Of a stretch of DNA of 64,000 nt, positions 34,245 through 49,000 are shown piece after piece; position 1 is the first letter of the stretch; every line of letters starts with the position of its first letter. Origin of the DNA: Mesocentrotus franciscanus (lineage: Eukaryota; Echinodermata; Echinoidea; Camarodonta; Strongylocentrotidae); NCBI GenBank assembly GCA_037976565.1, contig CP137667.1:2058390-2122389 (forward strand), in the 5' to 3' direction. The position numbers and the translations under genes were made by a program. A model generated the notes under the pieces. The model worked only from the letters and a program-made list of their open reading frames with translations. It did no database searches and was not told the origin of the DNA.

Positions 34245-37200
34245 CTATACAACGAGGATTTAAACAATAAGTAAATATCATGTAAAGCATTTCTAAATTC
34301 CAACTGAATTTTCGCCAAGTCGTATTTTCACAATTTCTATAAGCAGCTCTGCATTAATTTAGGTAGAAGTATTCTGATAATGTCATTTTCAAAGCTAAAA
34401 TTAGAGAGCTTTATTTGTCGTAGGAGATATCGTCAATATTAGTTGTAGGTTTTTGTTGATACCCTTTTGTAAGCTCTCAAGGCCTTTGGGGCATTCATCC
34501 ACCAGGTATTTAGGATTTCAAATGCTTCCTCGCTACAACTTCGATCCTTTCTTCGAATATTTGAAGCCTCGTAAAGCATTTATTATTTTCTGTACATTGA
34601 ATGTTACTATCATCATATTAATCTATTTTGTTTTAATTCTATTTTTCTCATTATTATTTGTATTTATTTTATTATTTATTTATTTTTTGTTGAGGGGGGT
34701 TAACGTGATCTAAAGCCCAACTTTTACATTTTTGCGCGTTTATGCGTTCAATGTTAAATATACGTCTGGAAATGAACGATGTAATTTCTTCAAGTTCTTA
34801 AAAATCTTATTGTATTCTATGTTTATTCCCCTTCTGTTAAACTTTCTTCAGAGGGATATGCTCATACACCTTTCAATACAAATCTACATTGTAGTCATAA
34901 TGGGCGTTGATAAAGACATTGTAAAACCGCTGTATCAGAACGCAAACAGTTCTCGTTTATAAACTTTTGATCTACGCTGGAATATAGTTGATAACTAAGA
35001 ACATTTTACCGAAGAAATATTATTACCAAAGCTTTTGGCCTATCCCATCAATGATATCTTGATCAAGAATGATCAGAAAACCATTATTTAGTCATTAAGT
35101 CGTTATGAAGGAATTCTAACCTGGCTCTAGCAGTAGAAACTTCACCGGCTGCTGCTGATGCATCTTGACAATGAACGGCGCCTGAAGTAGATGGCAACGG
35201 TGCCGGGGATGTGGAAACTGTGTCTCCTAGTGATGTTTCGTTTATTCCTGATTGTAAGAAGAGGAAATTTTCTTGACTTCGTAAAAATATTTATTCATTA
35301 TGTTTGTGTTATTGGTTGTAAAATCAGGTTGCATTATTCATTCAATTGCGATTCAATCACAAACATAATCATGTTTCAATGTTTAATACCTCAAATCTTT
35401 TTTTTTTTTTTTTTTTTTAAATCTGCTAACGATCAAAATTCATGTTGGTGAGTTTGAAGTTTGAATCTAAAAGGTTTGTATTGATTAATGTAAGCAAAAT
35501 CCTTACATCTCCACTAAGATTATTTCTTAAAATTGGAGGGGGAAGGAAATAGTAAGATTAAACAAAAAGTACAAAGCAAGCAGTTGGTGAGTTTTCATCG
35601 TAAAGCGATCCGGTTCATTGTGTGTGCATAAAGAGTGAAAGGCTAGAATTATGTTCATGTCCATTTTTGGGGCGATTACAGATTTTGTCTTTGCTGTACA
35701 TGCATCCACATAATTATCTTGATTATGTTATCTATTTCACTTGAAAACTGGCTTTCTCAACACATGTTTGTGTAAATAATAAGAAAAATATAAATTAAAC
35801 AAACAAGTACAGAACACACAGTAGGCATATCGTTATCTTAAAGCGGAATTTGACAGTTTTTTTAAGTTAATGTCTGCTCATGAGGAAAACAACTTCCTTG
35901 ACTAAAGTTTGCCGTTGAAAGTAAATACCAATGGTATTTAATTTAGATAAAATAGACAAAAAGAGCATAAGTGAAGATTCCCGCTTCCATATTATCCGTC
36001 AATGACAAGGGACATTTATTTTATTTTATATTCAAGAGGTAACCGAAGCAACCGAATGTTACGAATTTTCAACACCTTTGATGATATCGTTTAAAGTAAA
36101 ATATAAACAGGTTCCTATGATGCATTATTTATTTCTACATGCCCTCAACCTTTGAAAAGTTGTCAAATATCCGCCGCTGACAGATTGAATGAATGCCAAA
36201 CATATGTGGATTTCTCGGTTGCTTTGATTCTATTTGATGTTTTTTACCTGTTAAGTGCATGGGAACAAAGAGCTCCGTTGGTGTGCTTTGTTCCAAGATG
36301 AACTGTAATATAACTTTATTCGTGTCAGCGGTTCGTGTATCCACTTTGAACATCACTTTTCGCTCTGTCAGATGGCAAATCTTACTTTCCTCTAGAGTCT
36401 ACGAAATAATATTAAATTAAATAAATAAATTAAATAAATTAACAAAAATAAATACATGTGTGTACATACGTATTTACATATATATATATATATATATATA
36501 TATGTGTTTGTGTGTGGAGGGGGGGGGGAGGGTATTCATTTATGAATATAAAAATGAAGAATAAACCGTACATACCCGTCAGACCGAAATGCTTCTATTC
36601 TAAATTGCAAAAATAATTATCGTAACATACTAAGGGTTGATTCGTATAAAGCAAAATCACAATACTCCATAACAAATTTGTATTCAACTAATCCAATATA
36701 AATGGCACGTGGCAAAAACGTCATTACTTCACAAGAGAAAACAAAATATTCACTAGCATTAATTGACAGAGAAAGTGCCTGACACCCTGACAGATTTCCG
36801 TTGTTTTTGAAGTATTTGAATGACCCACATGCTGATTGGCTCTCTTTATCTCTATCCTAGCTACCTCGAAAAATGGATTTGTAATGTAGTTAAATCTCTT
36901 AAAAACGAAAAGAATGTAGGATGAAAAAAGTTCCAAGAGCCATTTAATATATTAAACTATATTGTAGATCATTCTGCCATACATTCAACTTTCCATTACT
37001 AAAAAGAATTTTGAGCAAAAAGATTGACTATAATTTGGTAGCATACTGTCGATTGTACTCTATATAATGTTAACCAACTGATTTGGATAATTGAAATGCT
37101 AAGTGGTTGGGCAAATGAAATTGCAAAAACAGAAGATAACCAATAATGAATTGCCTAACTCTCGAATTGCCAAATTATGGGGTATATATTACGTGGTCAA

Positions 37201-39989
37201 TCAATAAATAGCTCAATTAACTGCTGCAAAAAAAAGCATCATCCGATTATATAACTGAAAATGTATTGAGTACATATAAGCCTAATTGCGAAGAAGGCAT
37301 TTGTCCAACTCTATACCAAAATATATAAGATTTGGGGCATTGATTGTCTTACTTCCATTTACTCAACCGATACCATGCATTCCAAATCTAAGAAAACTTT
37401 GAACAGGTTGATTTAAACTGCTCGTTTGAATTGTACCTTTGCCTTGTCTTTCATGGTGCTTTCTAGGCAAGTAATCTTTAATCCTCCAGAACGCCACCTA
37501 ACTAAGAATTGCTCTCCCGTGATCGGAGCCATGTATCCAGGCTGCACCTTAAAAGTTGAGAAAAGGCATTGAATAGTTGAAGTCAAATGCGTTTCCACTC
37601 ATCAAAGTGTAAACTTTAAGTGATATAGAGGAAGAGAGTATGAAGGAAAAAACGAAACAAATTAAAGGGTTTTGACACATGAACATATAAATTCAGAACT
37701 ACAGAAGTTTAGAATTCAAAAGACCAGAAGAGGATCTACAGAAAAACAAAAATCTGCAAACATCACAAAATATATTTATATCAACCATCATAATAATATT
37801 TCTATAAATAATAATGATAATAATATTGAAAACTATGATAATACGTAAATGATAATAACAATAATCATAATAATAATTATAATTATTTTTCTTAAACATC
37901 CTTTCATTGATCAAACGTGCCAAACAAGGACACGAAATAGCCCAGGAAAAAAACAAAATTATTATTAGATGCAATGTTTTTAAACAAATACATAATAATT
38001 AGATGTTATATACCCAGGGTAAGCACATCAGCGTTAACGCTTCTGTTCCTACGGACCCTCTACTTATTGTTACCTTATCATTGCCAGGTACCCATTTACA
38101 CCTGGTGGATAGTGGAAAATGTGGATTGATGTCTTGCCAAAAGACGTCAGTGCCTGGCTTGGATTCAAACCTTAAACACTTCGATTGAGACCAAAATAAC
38201 ACGACACCTCTATGTGATCCGTTTTACTCTTCAATTTGATGAAAGTTTACGACCGTACGTGACTAATATAGGGATGTTATAAAGGCGAATGAAGAAGATG
38301 GTGATAAATTGCAAAGAAGAAGAAAATGAGAGAAAAAAGACGAAAAAACAACCAACCTTTTCTTCAATGTTTTCATCCCTTACATGGACAAATATCACGT
38401 GTTCAGCATTTCTCGGAGTTGACACTGGAATGTACGGTGTACAAATAACACGTTTTCCAATGAATACCCATGTGATGATAGCTACAATCCAAAATTCGGA
38501 GAAGTGGTCCATGTAGACATCTAGGTCGCGGTGTCTTACAACACATCGTGGGCTACCGTTGGTCGAAGGAATCGCTGTAAAACTGTCAGAAGCTAATCAT
38601 GCAAAATATCAACAAAGAAAATGTAGTAAACATACGTTAACCAATACCTTAGCACAACTATAATATAAGAAAATCTTATACTTAAATGTCAAAACATATA
38701 TGTTCAGCAATAAGTATCGCAATTTTAACATTATATCACGAAATAACAGCAGTAATCTATTTTCCTCTCTAAACACTAACCATTAATGGTAATGTATACC
38801 CTCTTTTCCCCATCCCAACCAATACTACCTTATGTTTTAGGGTTCAAAGGGAGGTTTTTAGGGGTTGGAAGAACAGCCAACAATTGATTTTTGTCACTTC
38901 AATTCAATTCCTTGAGCATATATATTACTTTGTTTAATGAATGGCAATGTGCATGGGGGAGACAGAGAGAGACAGAGAATGAGAAAGACCAGACTTTACC
39001 ACTCTTGCGATAATAAGTGACGACTTTTGCAGCCTTTGGCTTTGTGAATATACCACAATGGGGTATCGTTACTGTCACCGGATTGTCAAAGGTTGCATCG
39101 GAGGGCGACATTCTCAAGCCGAAGGAAATGATGGCTTCCGTTTCCTTCAGCACCAACTCAGGTGGAATGTCATGGATTGGTTCGACGGTGACATCCTTTG
39201 CTCTGAAAGCTTCATTTGGTGGGATTCTTACTTCAATACCATGCTTCTCAAGCCGAATCATGACAGTTTCCTCACTCAAATCATCCCTGCTTTCACTGGG
39301 AACTGGGATTTCTTCCTGAGGGGCGCTCGTTGAAGAGGCACGGTGAACGGACTCTATCATCTGTCCCTCGTCATCTGTAGGTTTTGAAGTGTACTCATGC
39401 GGTCTGAAATCCACCGGCTTTACTCCTTCTCCAGATTCCATCCATGCAAAAATGGCTTGCTTGGAATGCTCTTTTTCTGTAAATGATATTGGGCACACTG
39501 CTAGTCTGCCTTTTTCCAGAAATAGAATCCTACTTTTGAACAGAATTACCAACGTTGAGGTTGATGAGGTATTAATTTCCAAAGCTCTTTGGAAACGCAT
39601 AGAGACGATATAATGTGATATGCGCTATAAAGGAACCAAACATTAATATTATTATCATTGGACTTTTTAAAGAGTGATCTTACAATAAGAATAAACAATT
39701 ATACATAGAAGATAATGTTACACTTTATATTCTTGCATTTCTATTTTACTTAATAGGGGTATGTTTTTAATTGTCGTTTCATTAACATTGTATGTGAACG
39801 AACAAGTAAACATGATGCAATTACTGCGCCTAGGACATGATCCATATATATATATATATATATATTAATGCAATATTCTTGCATTTCTTTTTTACTTAAT
39901 AGGGGTATGTTTTTGATTGTCGTTTCATTAATATTGTATGAGAACGAACATGTAAACATGATGCAATTACTGCGCCTTGGACATGATCC

Positions 39990-40023
<34 letters not shown>

Positions 40024-43000
40024 ATTAATGCAATATCCTTGAATTTCTTTTTTACTTAATAGGGGTATGTTTTTAATTGTCGTTTCATTAATATCGTATG
40101 AGAACGAACATGTAAACATGATGCAATTACTGCGCCTTGGACATGATCCATATATATATATATATATATACATATATAAGTTGGGAAGGTTCAACTTTAT
40201 TAGTACATGTTGTACAGTCTGTTTCACCCGAAGGCTCATCAGCAACTAAATACATTTTATACAAGGCAATGTTAAATACACTCATGTGCAGTCAGGCAAG
40301 AATACAAAAGAGACACAATAATAAGGGCGAATGCAAGAGTACAATAGTGGAATTAGGGGGATAATTTAAAGGTCATGGTGGTGGTGGGGGGGGGGGGGTA
40401 ACCATATTCAGAGAGTAGGAACTTTCTCTTATGTCTACATGTGGAAATGAGTTCAGTTCTAGAGTTCAGGATGGTGGATTTCGCAGCAGTGCACATGAGT
40501 GTATTTAACATTGCCTTGTATAAAATGTATTTAGTTGCTGATGAGCCTTCGGGTGAAACAGACTGTACAACATGTACTAATAAAGTTGAACCTTCCCAAC
40601 TTATATATCTACATTTGCTCCTACAGTTGAGCACTGTCAGAAATTGCAGTTTTACTAAACTTGCTTAAGTATATATATATATATACATATATTAAAGATA
40701 TAAAGGGGATGCCTACCTTCATATTCAAAATTCTCGTCAATACTCAGAACTCTAAAGTAAAAGACCAAAATTGTATGCAAATTTTGAGCAATATCAAGGC
40801 TTACAGACAACAGATACTTTTCATCTATACAAATCTAAGATTCTATTATTAACACGAGACTCATTCGATTGTCACGTTGACATTTTATATGACTATCAAG
40901 TAGTTGTTTTCGAAAATGATATCAAAGAAGGTGTAGAAGTTGTCAACATAAATAAAGTGATGAATGTAGGCAAGTCTTATCCCCACCTGGCTGGGGATAA
41001 GCCCTTTATAGGCATTTGGCATTTGCTAATGTTTTACGTTAAGTGTTATGTTATTTCTCATGTAATATGTGATTTTGTTTTTCTTTCTGCTTTGTTTCAC
41101 ATATTTCACCGCATTTATGAGTTTTGTGGAAACAAATGAATTGAAGTCAGTTTTCGCAAATCGTATTACAAGTAATCAGGCGAAGCCCATGGGAAACAAG
41201 TGAAAGGCAGAAAATATACCTTTGAACTCTGTCACGTATGTGTCTAGAAGTTGAGAAGGTTCGTTTATGCGCCCGAGCTGAACCGGAAATGTATGCGCCA
41301 TCTGAAATGAACATTAAAGAAATTAACATTATTATAAATATCTGTCTGAGACACAACAAACATGTTTAAACTCAACACAAAATACTAAAATGAACTTTTG
41401 TCTCCTTGCAAGAACATTTTAATTAACTCACAAACTGCCTTTGAATGTTGAAATGGCATGTAATAGCAAGATATGTGAAGCGACCCACCCTCATGCTATT
41501 GAGAATACTTCCCAATTGATAAAATTGACTCAAGTATTAATAAACAACTAGGTATATTGCACCCTTTCCATTCTATGTTATTCAACAATTAGAAGAAGAA
41601 ATTTAGTACAAGAGAAGGAAACTTACAAAATTTCGGAACGCGACACTCCTCCTCTAGCAACGTGCTGAAACTATGCGATGATAATAACAATAACAACATC
41701 AACAATACTACTACTGCTACTTCTTCTACTAATAATAATGATAATAATAACAAATAATAATAATAATAATAGTAATGATAATGTAATCATAACAATAATG
41801 ATAACGATAATTATGAAAATAATGATAATAAAACTTGTTTACCCATGGAAGCCTCATCTGCCCCATTGCTTTTCTTCCTGAGGTCCTGCAATTATTTCTA
41901 CTTATGATTATTTTATCTGAACTTATTTGGTTTTTAGTCTCGGGTCACAGGGAGAGAGTTTTTTTCGCAAATTACAATAAACGCCAAATCCATCCTGGAT
42001 CTGTAATCATTTTCCCTCAAAGCGCTTTTAATCTGCACTTTTTAAAGTTAAAACAATGTCCTTTGGCAGAAGGCTATAACATCTTCATAGTTCTTCTGTA
42101 CCATCTTGATAGAAGCTAGAAACTATTATATACCTCACTTCAGAAATCTAGCCATCTGATTGGTCGAAATTGGAGTCCAATTTTAGCCATGCCCGCCTAC
42201 CAGTCAATAGTCTTTAAAAAAGTGCCCTAATACCAGCGTACCGGTCAATAGTTTTTTTTTTAAGCCCTCATGCTGCGATCCCCGTTGGTTTACGTGTTAA
42301 AATTGTCTTTGTGCGAGCGCGGACCACTATACACTGCTTTGCTTGTCTGCGATTCCCAAATGATTGAAACTTTCAGTCATTTTTCCAGCGAAGATAAACA
42401 GACATTGTTTCAGATGTTCCGTGATGTTTTAACCAATTTTTACTAAATAAAAGGATAACGTAAGAATTGTTGGTAGATTTTGTTTCAATTCGGCATATAA
42501 AAGACATATCGACTGCTTTAATATTCGAGGCCTGGCTGTTCGCTCTCTGGGACGTTTCATCCTCCCGTGACCCCTCGGCGCACCGCCCACCCAGGCGCGC
42601 CTCGGGGTCATAGGAGGATGTGCAGTCCCCTTGAGCCTATAAAACAGGCAGGCCTCTCAAAGCAGTCGATATCTGTATTAAATAATCCTTTAAAACGCAT
42701 TTCAAAGTCATTTCATACCTGCTTAAGGAGTCGCTTCTGACACTAGGAGTTTTAGGTCGCTTATGATCAAGCCTCTCCGCCCAGTGCCCCCTTGCTCTTG
42801 GAATCTTTGGAGGGGAAAATAGACATCGCCAGTTGCCGAATAGGCAAGGTGTTGGCAATTTGAGATATGTTTTCCAAATCATTAGCAGTGGTCACAACAA
42901 TGTAATTGTATAGCCCAATAAATCAAACGATAATAAGTGTCTTTTGTATTGTTTTTCCATTTTTTTCCATGAACATCAGAATTACATTATTGAAAATATT

Positions 43001-46000
43001 TTTGTATTCTGTTAACTCAACAGTTCAACAAATATTTGTATCTTTGGTATTAAATTTTATTTATATCATAAATGTACATTAACCTTGAATAAATGTTTGT
43101 TAATTTGTTATGATTGAAAATCATTAGAATCCGTGTGGAAGGAAAAATATGAAGAAGAAAAATGAACTGGATTACAGCAACAATATAATAAGAAAATTTT
43201 GTTCTCCAAATAATGCCTTTATTCAATATTTCTCAAATCGTAAAACGGTATAAGCAAATGTACAAAATGAAGGATACATACCTTTGACAAAGAAAGGTAC
43301 AATGGGAGGGAGAGGAAGAGAGGTTGTTTTGAATGTCAGTGACATAAGAGTGATTATTCAATATTATATACCTCACTTTAGAAATTTAGCCATCTGGTTG
43401 GTCGAAATTGGAGTCGTGGTTTTAGCCATGGCCACCTACCAGTCAATAGTCTTATAAAAAGTGCCCTTATACCCGCCTACCGGTCAATAGTCTTTTAAAG
43501 GCCAGGTTCATTGATTTTGAAATCGACTGAATTTGGTATCATTGTAATCAGAACATTACACTGAGTAAAACTATCACATTTGTGTAACTTGTAAATTCGT
43601 GCGAAAATTATAAAAGTTGATTAAACTTGACGAAATATCACCCCACTCGAGACCCCGAAAACATCGTAAGTCAGCTGATTTTTGAGTGACGTAGCACAAT
43701 GAACAATTAATTATACAATGGGCCGCTCAGCTGATCGGTGCGCGATGCAGTTTGCGTGCAATTCACATGTATTGCATTGACTCTTGAGGACCGTACCCAT
43801 TCTCACCCAACGTTGTTTACCTTCATCAAAGTCACCCTGAAAATATCGATATGGACGAAAACATACTTGATTTGAGTTTTGAGGAGATAGAAGAAGGAAG
43901 TACCTCGGACAACGACAACGACAATGGAGATTTGGGAGATCTAGACCTAGAAGAAGATCTGGAAGATTTTGCCGAAGTCGATGGACAAGCACAAGCTGTC
44001 GGGGCAGCCGCAGTCGCTGCGTATCTACATGAGCCCGCATATCACAGCCAGGCCAGCCGGCCCGGCGCTTGATCGAGCTAGCTGTGAATCGCGAACCGGA
44101 CTGATCTAAGTCTTCTCTCGACTTCCACTTTCCCCATTTATCTATCAAAAATCTAAACTAATCGGCCTAATCAGACATTTTCGTAATGAATATCTGGACA
44201 ATTATATGTAAACTTGTCGCATATTTTGCCCCAGAAGAGTCGTTAGTTCAGCATGCAAAATGTCCTAGGCACTCCCAGATCCGACACATACACGCTGAGC
44301 TGCCCTCAGAATATGTGATTATTTTCCCGATTTTTATGGTCAAATGTGACGGTAAATAACATGAAAATCGAATACACATTTGTAGAAAGTATTATTTATT
44401 CAGTGTATCTCATTCAAAGTGCCTAAAATAAAGGAAATATCACAACTGGCGGTAAATATACAAACAACGTTAACCCATATCTAAAAATTGCAATGGGTAT
44501 CCAACATTGTCCCGAATGTGTGATTGTAGGTTGTTCATAATGTGACGTCATTTTATCGCATGTAAATAACGCCGTCATTTCACTTTGTGAGTGGGTTTTG
44601 GAAAGGGTATCAAAATTGCAATTAATTTATTCCTCACAATAGTGAGGGCTTTAAAAGTACTTTAGTCATTTTGTTAATGTTCTCAGCAATCTGTAGAGGT
44701 GTGATTTGCCTTTTTTCCAAATTTCAATGAACCTGGCCTTTAAAAATGTCCTCATGCTGCGATCCCCATTGGTTTACGTGTTAAGATTTTCTTTGTGCGA
44801 GCGCGGATGCCATACAGTGCTTTTTGTCTGCGATTCCCAAATGATTGTAAGATTCAGTCATCTTTCCAGCGAAGATTAACAGACAGTGTCTCAGATTTTC
44901 TGTGATGTTTTAACCAATCTTTACTCAAGTCTTGTCAAGAAAAGGATAAGGTAAGAACTCCTGGTTGTTTTTTGTGTCAATTCGGTATATAAAAGATATA
45001 ATGGCTGCTTTAATATTCGAGGCATATTTCTTTTTATAGGCTCTCGGGGACGTACATCCTGCCATCACCCCTCGGCACGCCTCGGGATGATAACAGGATG
45101 TAACGTCCCCTTGAGCCTATACAAAACAACTATCCCTCTCATAGCAGTCATTATATCTATATCATTTTCTCGAGGACTGACATTTGATATCTGAATTACT
45201 TCTTGACACTGCTTGTAGATAGTCAATTCACTCACTCGGGGTCGTAGCCCGGTGGAGGAGTCTTTCATGTTTCATCGAAGAGCTGAAAAGAGGATCTATA
45301 GTACAGTTCATGACACTCCTTTTGCTGTTTCTCCTAATTAAGCTATACATAAGAAACCTTCTATGTTATCTGGTTCAGATTAGTGTCAAACGCATTTATA
45401 TTATACATGTTCCTAACTTTTATATCATCAAATTCATTGTCTCGAATTCAAATTCAGTCTCTATACTAGATCCACATCTACACGAGTGCAAGATAAATTA
45501 ATAGTAGATCACCACGCCAACGAATCATCAAGGCTCCTAGCTAAATCGGAGATTATCTTTCTGCCCTGTCATATGTAGGCCTAAAGATGCTTAAAGAGTT
45601 GCAAATGTGGTTGTTTGCTTAGCAGGCCTATGTATGCACAATAAACACATTGATAACGACTAGACTAACGTCTAGCCCACGAACAGGTGGTAAAGATCTT
45701 GGCCCCATTTTATAAAGCCTACCATTGATGGTAATTTTGCCATTAATGGTAAATTCCATAGAAACCTTGATTTGATTGGCTGTTGAGTAAAGTTGCGAAG
45801 TTAGTGAATACCGATGGCAAACTTTATGCAACAGGACCCTGGTTTGGAAGTACATGCTACGTCTCTGGAAATATTAACGACAAACACCTACCACACGGAT
45901 ACACTCACCTCCGCCTCATAAGCATGTAGGCCTACTGTCGGGGCGATCCTTGATTCTTTACGAGGGAATTCTCCTTCAAAGACATCTTCCACATAGTTAT

Positions 46001-49000
46001 CAGGTCCCTTTGCTTTATGGAGAAGGTAAAAATAAAAGGAGACCGTGTAAAGATGTTTTTCAACCTTATTGATCAATTGAATTCGAGTAATAAACTTGAT
46101 TGTATGCCTATTTTAAGGTTCTTTATATCCCCCGGATTGTTTTAGAATGAGTTTAATCGTGTTTCAATATTTAGTGCGTTCTTACCCGCTCTTCGTTCTT
46201 GTTCCAAAACAGGGATTGAATGTCCTGAATCGGTCACGGACTTCCACACTTCTCTTAGATGATCGTCTGCTATGGAGACAGAATGCTGCAAGCATTTCCA
46301 ATAGCGGATCATGAAGATAGCAGCTTTTTGATTTGGGGTATAAACCCCAGCCTCCTCATGCCGTCTGCTTCTGAACTGAATGCTGTCAAGTGTCTGGTAG
46401 GACATACCCAATGCTAGACCAAGATGGTAGTACTGATCAGTGTTCATCTCTTTTGTAATGAAATCCTCACTCCGAATTTCTTCAGCGTTGCTATAAATCG
46501 AATTACAGGGAGAAGAGAGGGGAAATGCCATTATTTAATTGATTAGTAAGGCTAGATAATTTCATTACCTAGCATCCCAGTCTTTTTTTTTTTTCCTCTA
46601 TTAGTTCTTTTAACAATACAGTAATACATTATTAATATATCTCGTGTAATGGTGTTCCTTTTTTTTTAGCTGACACAATCAACATTACAATTTCAATAAT
46701 AGTAAAAAATAATAATGACTAAGAGCATGCCACACAAGGGAAAAAGCATAGTAGTAATAGTAATGAACAAAAAAGAATTGGCACACAAAGTTGTTAATGT
46801 AAAAAAATATGTTTTCTTAGAGTAATTTTACCTGAGGTCAGTAATTGATCCAGGGACAATCTCATCTAGGCTTGAGTGTATGTCGGTGGAGAATCCTTGG
46901 AGGAAAAATGACAAAATTTTCTTGTGAACCCACTTTTCTCATTGAAATAATAGTAGTTTCGACTGATGATAAAATGGCATGACACTTGCGTTAAAAAAAA
47001 TAAGAAATTACATGATATTCACGAATCTATGTTATTCCTTGTTCTTGAAGGTACCGTGCAATATATTTTTTTTTACCACTATAAAACCACCCATGGATAA
47101 GTTTTCGTCAAATTCACAAATTGACACATGTTAGAATATAAACATATTGAAAATCTTGCAGTGGTCCTGGATTCCATGAAAATGATAGAATTGAAACATG
47201 TTTAAACGATAAGTACTGTAGTTTATAGTATATTTTGAATAGGAGAAAATAGGTGAAGAATTTAAAAAAGCTGAAGTAGGATTAATAGAAGATGAAGAAG
47301 AAGACAAAACGAAGAAGGAGTAGAAGAATGATGAAGTAGGAGAAGAAGATTGACAAACCAGTCAGTATAGCCATGAACGCCATGCTGGTATTTGGTTGGT
47401 TGGTACTTGTTGCTGAAATCGAGATGTTAATCATCTGCATTCTGGCATTGGTTTCTGTCGTAATGGGCATCGAAACTAGTGTCTTCTGCCGGTTGAATAA
47501 TTCAGTTGCAGAGATGATCTGATAAAATATTATATTTACATTATTTAGTGTGTTTTGTTTACTCCCAACAGAATTGGGACAATGTTGAAAACGCTGTGGA
47601 CGGATCTACGACACTTGCTCAGAACTGCGCCAATAACTCCGCAGCAATTTCCAACACTAATCGATTCGAAGTCCAAGTCCACTCCAAAAATACCTTACTT
47701 CCAATAGAAGCAGAAAATTCAGACAACCAATCAAAAAAAGTTTGATCAAAATCGAATAGGCCTAACTAATAAGAAAGTTAAGATTTTTTGAAAAAATTTG
47801 TAAAACTATGGAACAATGGAAATCACTACACAAATTGCCAATTTGGTTTTAGTTTGTGACGTCATGTCCTCACTATTCATCAATTGCTTTATATAGTTTA
47901 ATCCCATTAATTTCCATTTTTATCCCTCAAAACTTGATTTCCCCATGCCTTTGCCCAGGTAATATGAGTTGTATCATATTGCGTGCATGACATTTCATAA
48001 ACTTGTTCATGAAATTTGAAGAATTGATTACTATTTTCTGAATATTTTATATTCATAATTATTGATTTTTATATAAATAATTTATCAAAATTCACATTTG
48101 TCATGATTTAACTGGAAAAAAATCTATTTCAGTGCATCCACACAAAAACATATTACTATCAATCTAACTTGGATGCTGGTGTGAAGAAATAAGATTTTTA
48201 GGGAGAAAATAGGAAATTTATATTATAAATATAAAGAAAATAATTAGTGGATAGTGAGGACATGACCTCACAGACTCATGAGTGAGTTTCCAATTTGTCT
48301 AGTGATTTTCAAAGTTTTTCATGTCCTTAAAAATTCATAACTTTCTTATTAGTTATCCGATTTTGCTCAAACTTTTTTTGATTGGTTTGTCTGATTTGTG
48401 TGCTTTTATTGAAAGTAAGTTTTCTTTTGGAGTGGAATTGCCCTTTAAGCCCTGGGCTAAAACTAAAACAAAACATAACCATAACCTTTACCCTAGACCT
48501 AACCAAAAACCCAAATGCAACCCTGACACTTACCCTATACTTTTGCTTTAAGCCAGCAGCGAATGTAGCGCGAAACAAAAGATTTACAAACGAACATTTT
48601 ATTTGTGACACACACGTGCATATATATATATATATATGTTATGAGAGTTAACTCGGGATGAGCAGGCCGTTTTCAGTAGGACTGGGGAAATTTCTTTGCA
48701 TCTAATGCCTTGTACCAAGCACATCTTTAAATGAAATTTAGAATGTTGAAATACTAACCTAACAATCGTTGTACAATAATCTTTACCTTTTTCCCCCCAT
48801 TGCATTCCAGCTCTAGATCACTTGACTCAGGTTCAAGTGCAAAACATCTTCCAGGATGTACTTGACGGTATAGCAAATTTTCCTCTTCTTCCTGAATTTT
48901 CTATTAAAATTAAAAAAAAACCATACACAAAAACAGTGACAGCATATCTTATAAATGTAATGATTCAAATACATAGTTTAATGTAATTATTTAGCCTACT

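Larger units (their letters stand above)
43365..45162. repeat. Hairpin-ended dispersed repeat, copy B (split by a TTAA element)
   Basis: Starts TATATACCTCACTTTAGAAA, with GATTGGTCGAAATT-like and GTCAATAGTCTT words. It ends in a large imperfect hairpin (about 44993-45162) in which ATAATGGCTGCTTTAATATT pairs with AGCAGTCATTAT and GAGCCTAT closes the inner stem around CCTCGGCACGCCTCGG. It shares order and sequence with 42127-42676 and 52264-53035. Interrupted by the element at 43499-44739. Confidence 0.75.

Noticed and set aside
43711..44148. 145-codon minus-strand frame
   Set aside because: Overlaps the + strand acidic frame inside the TTAA element; its Arg/Cys-rich translation looks like the antisense of GA-rich and Asp-codon sequence.
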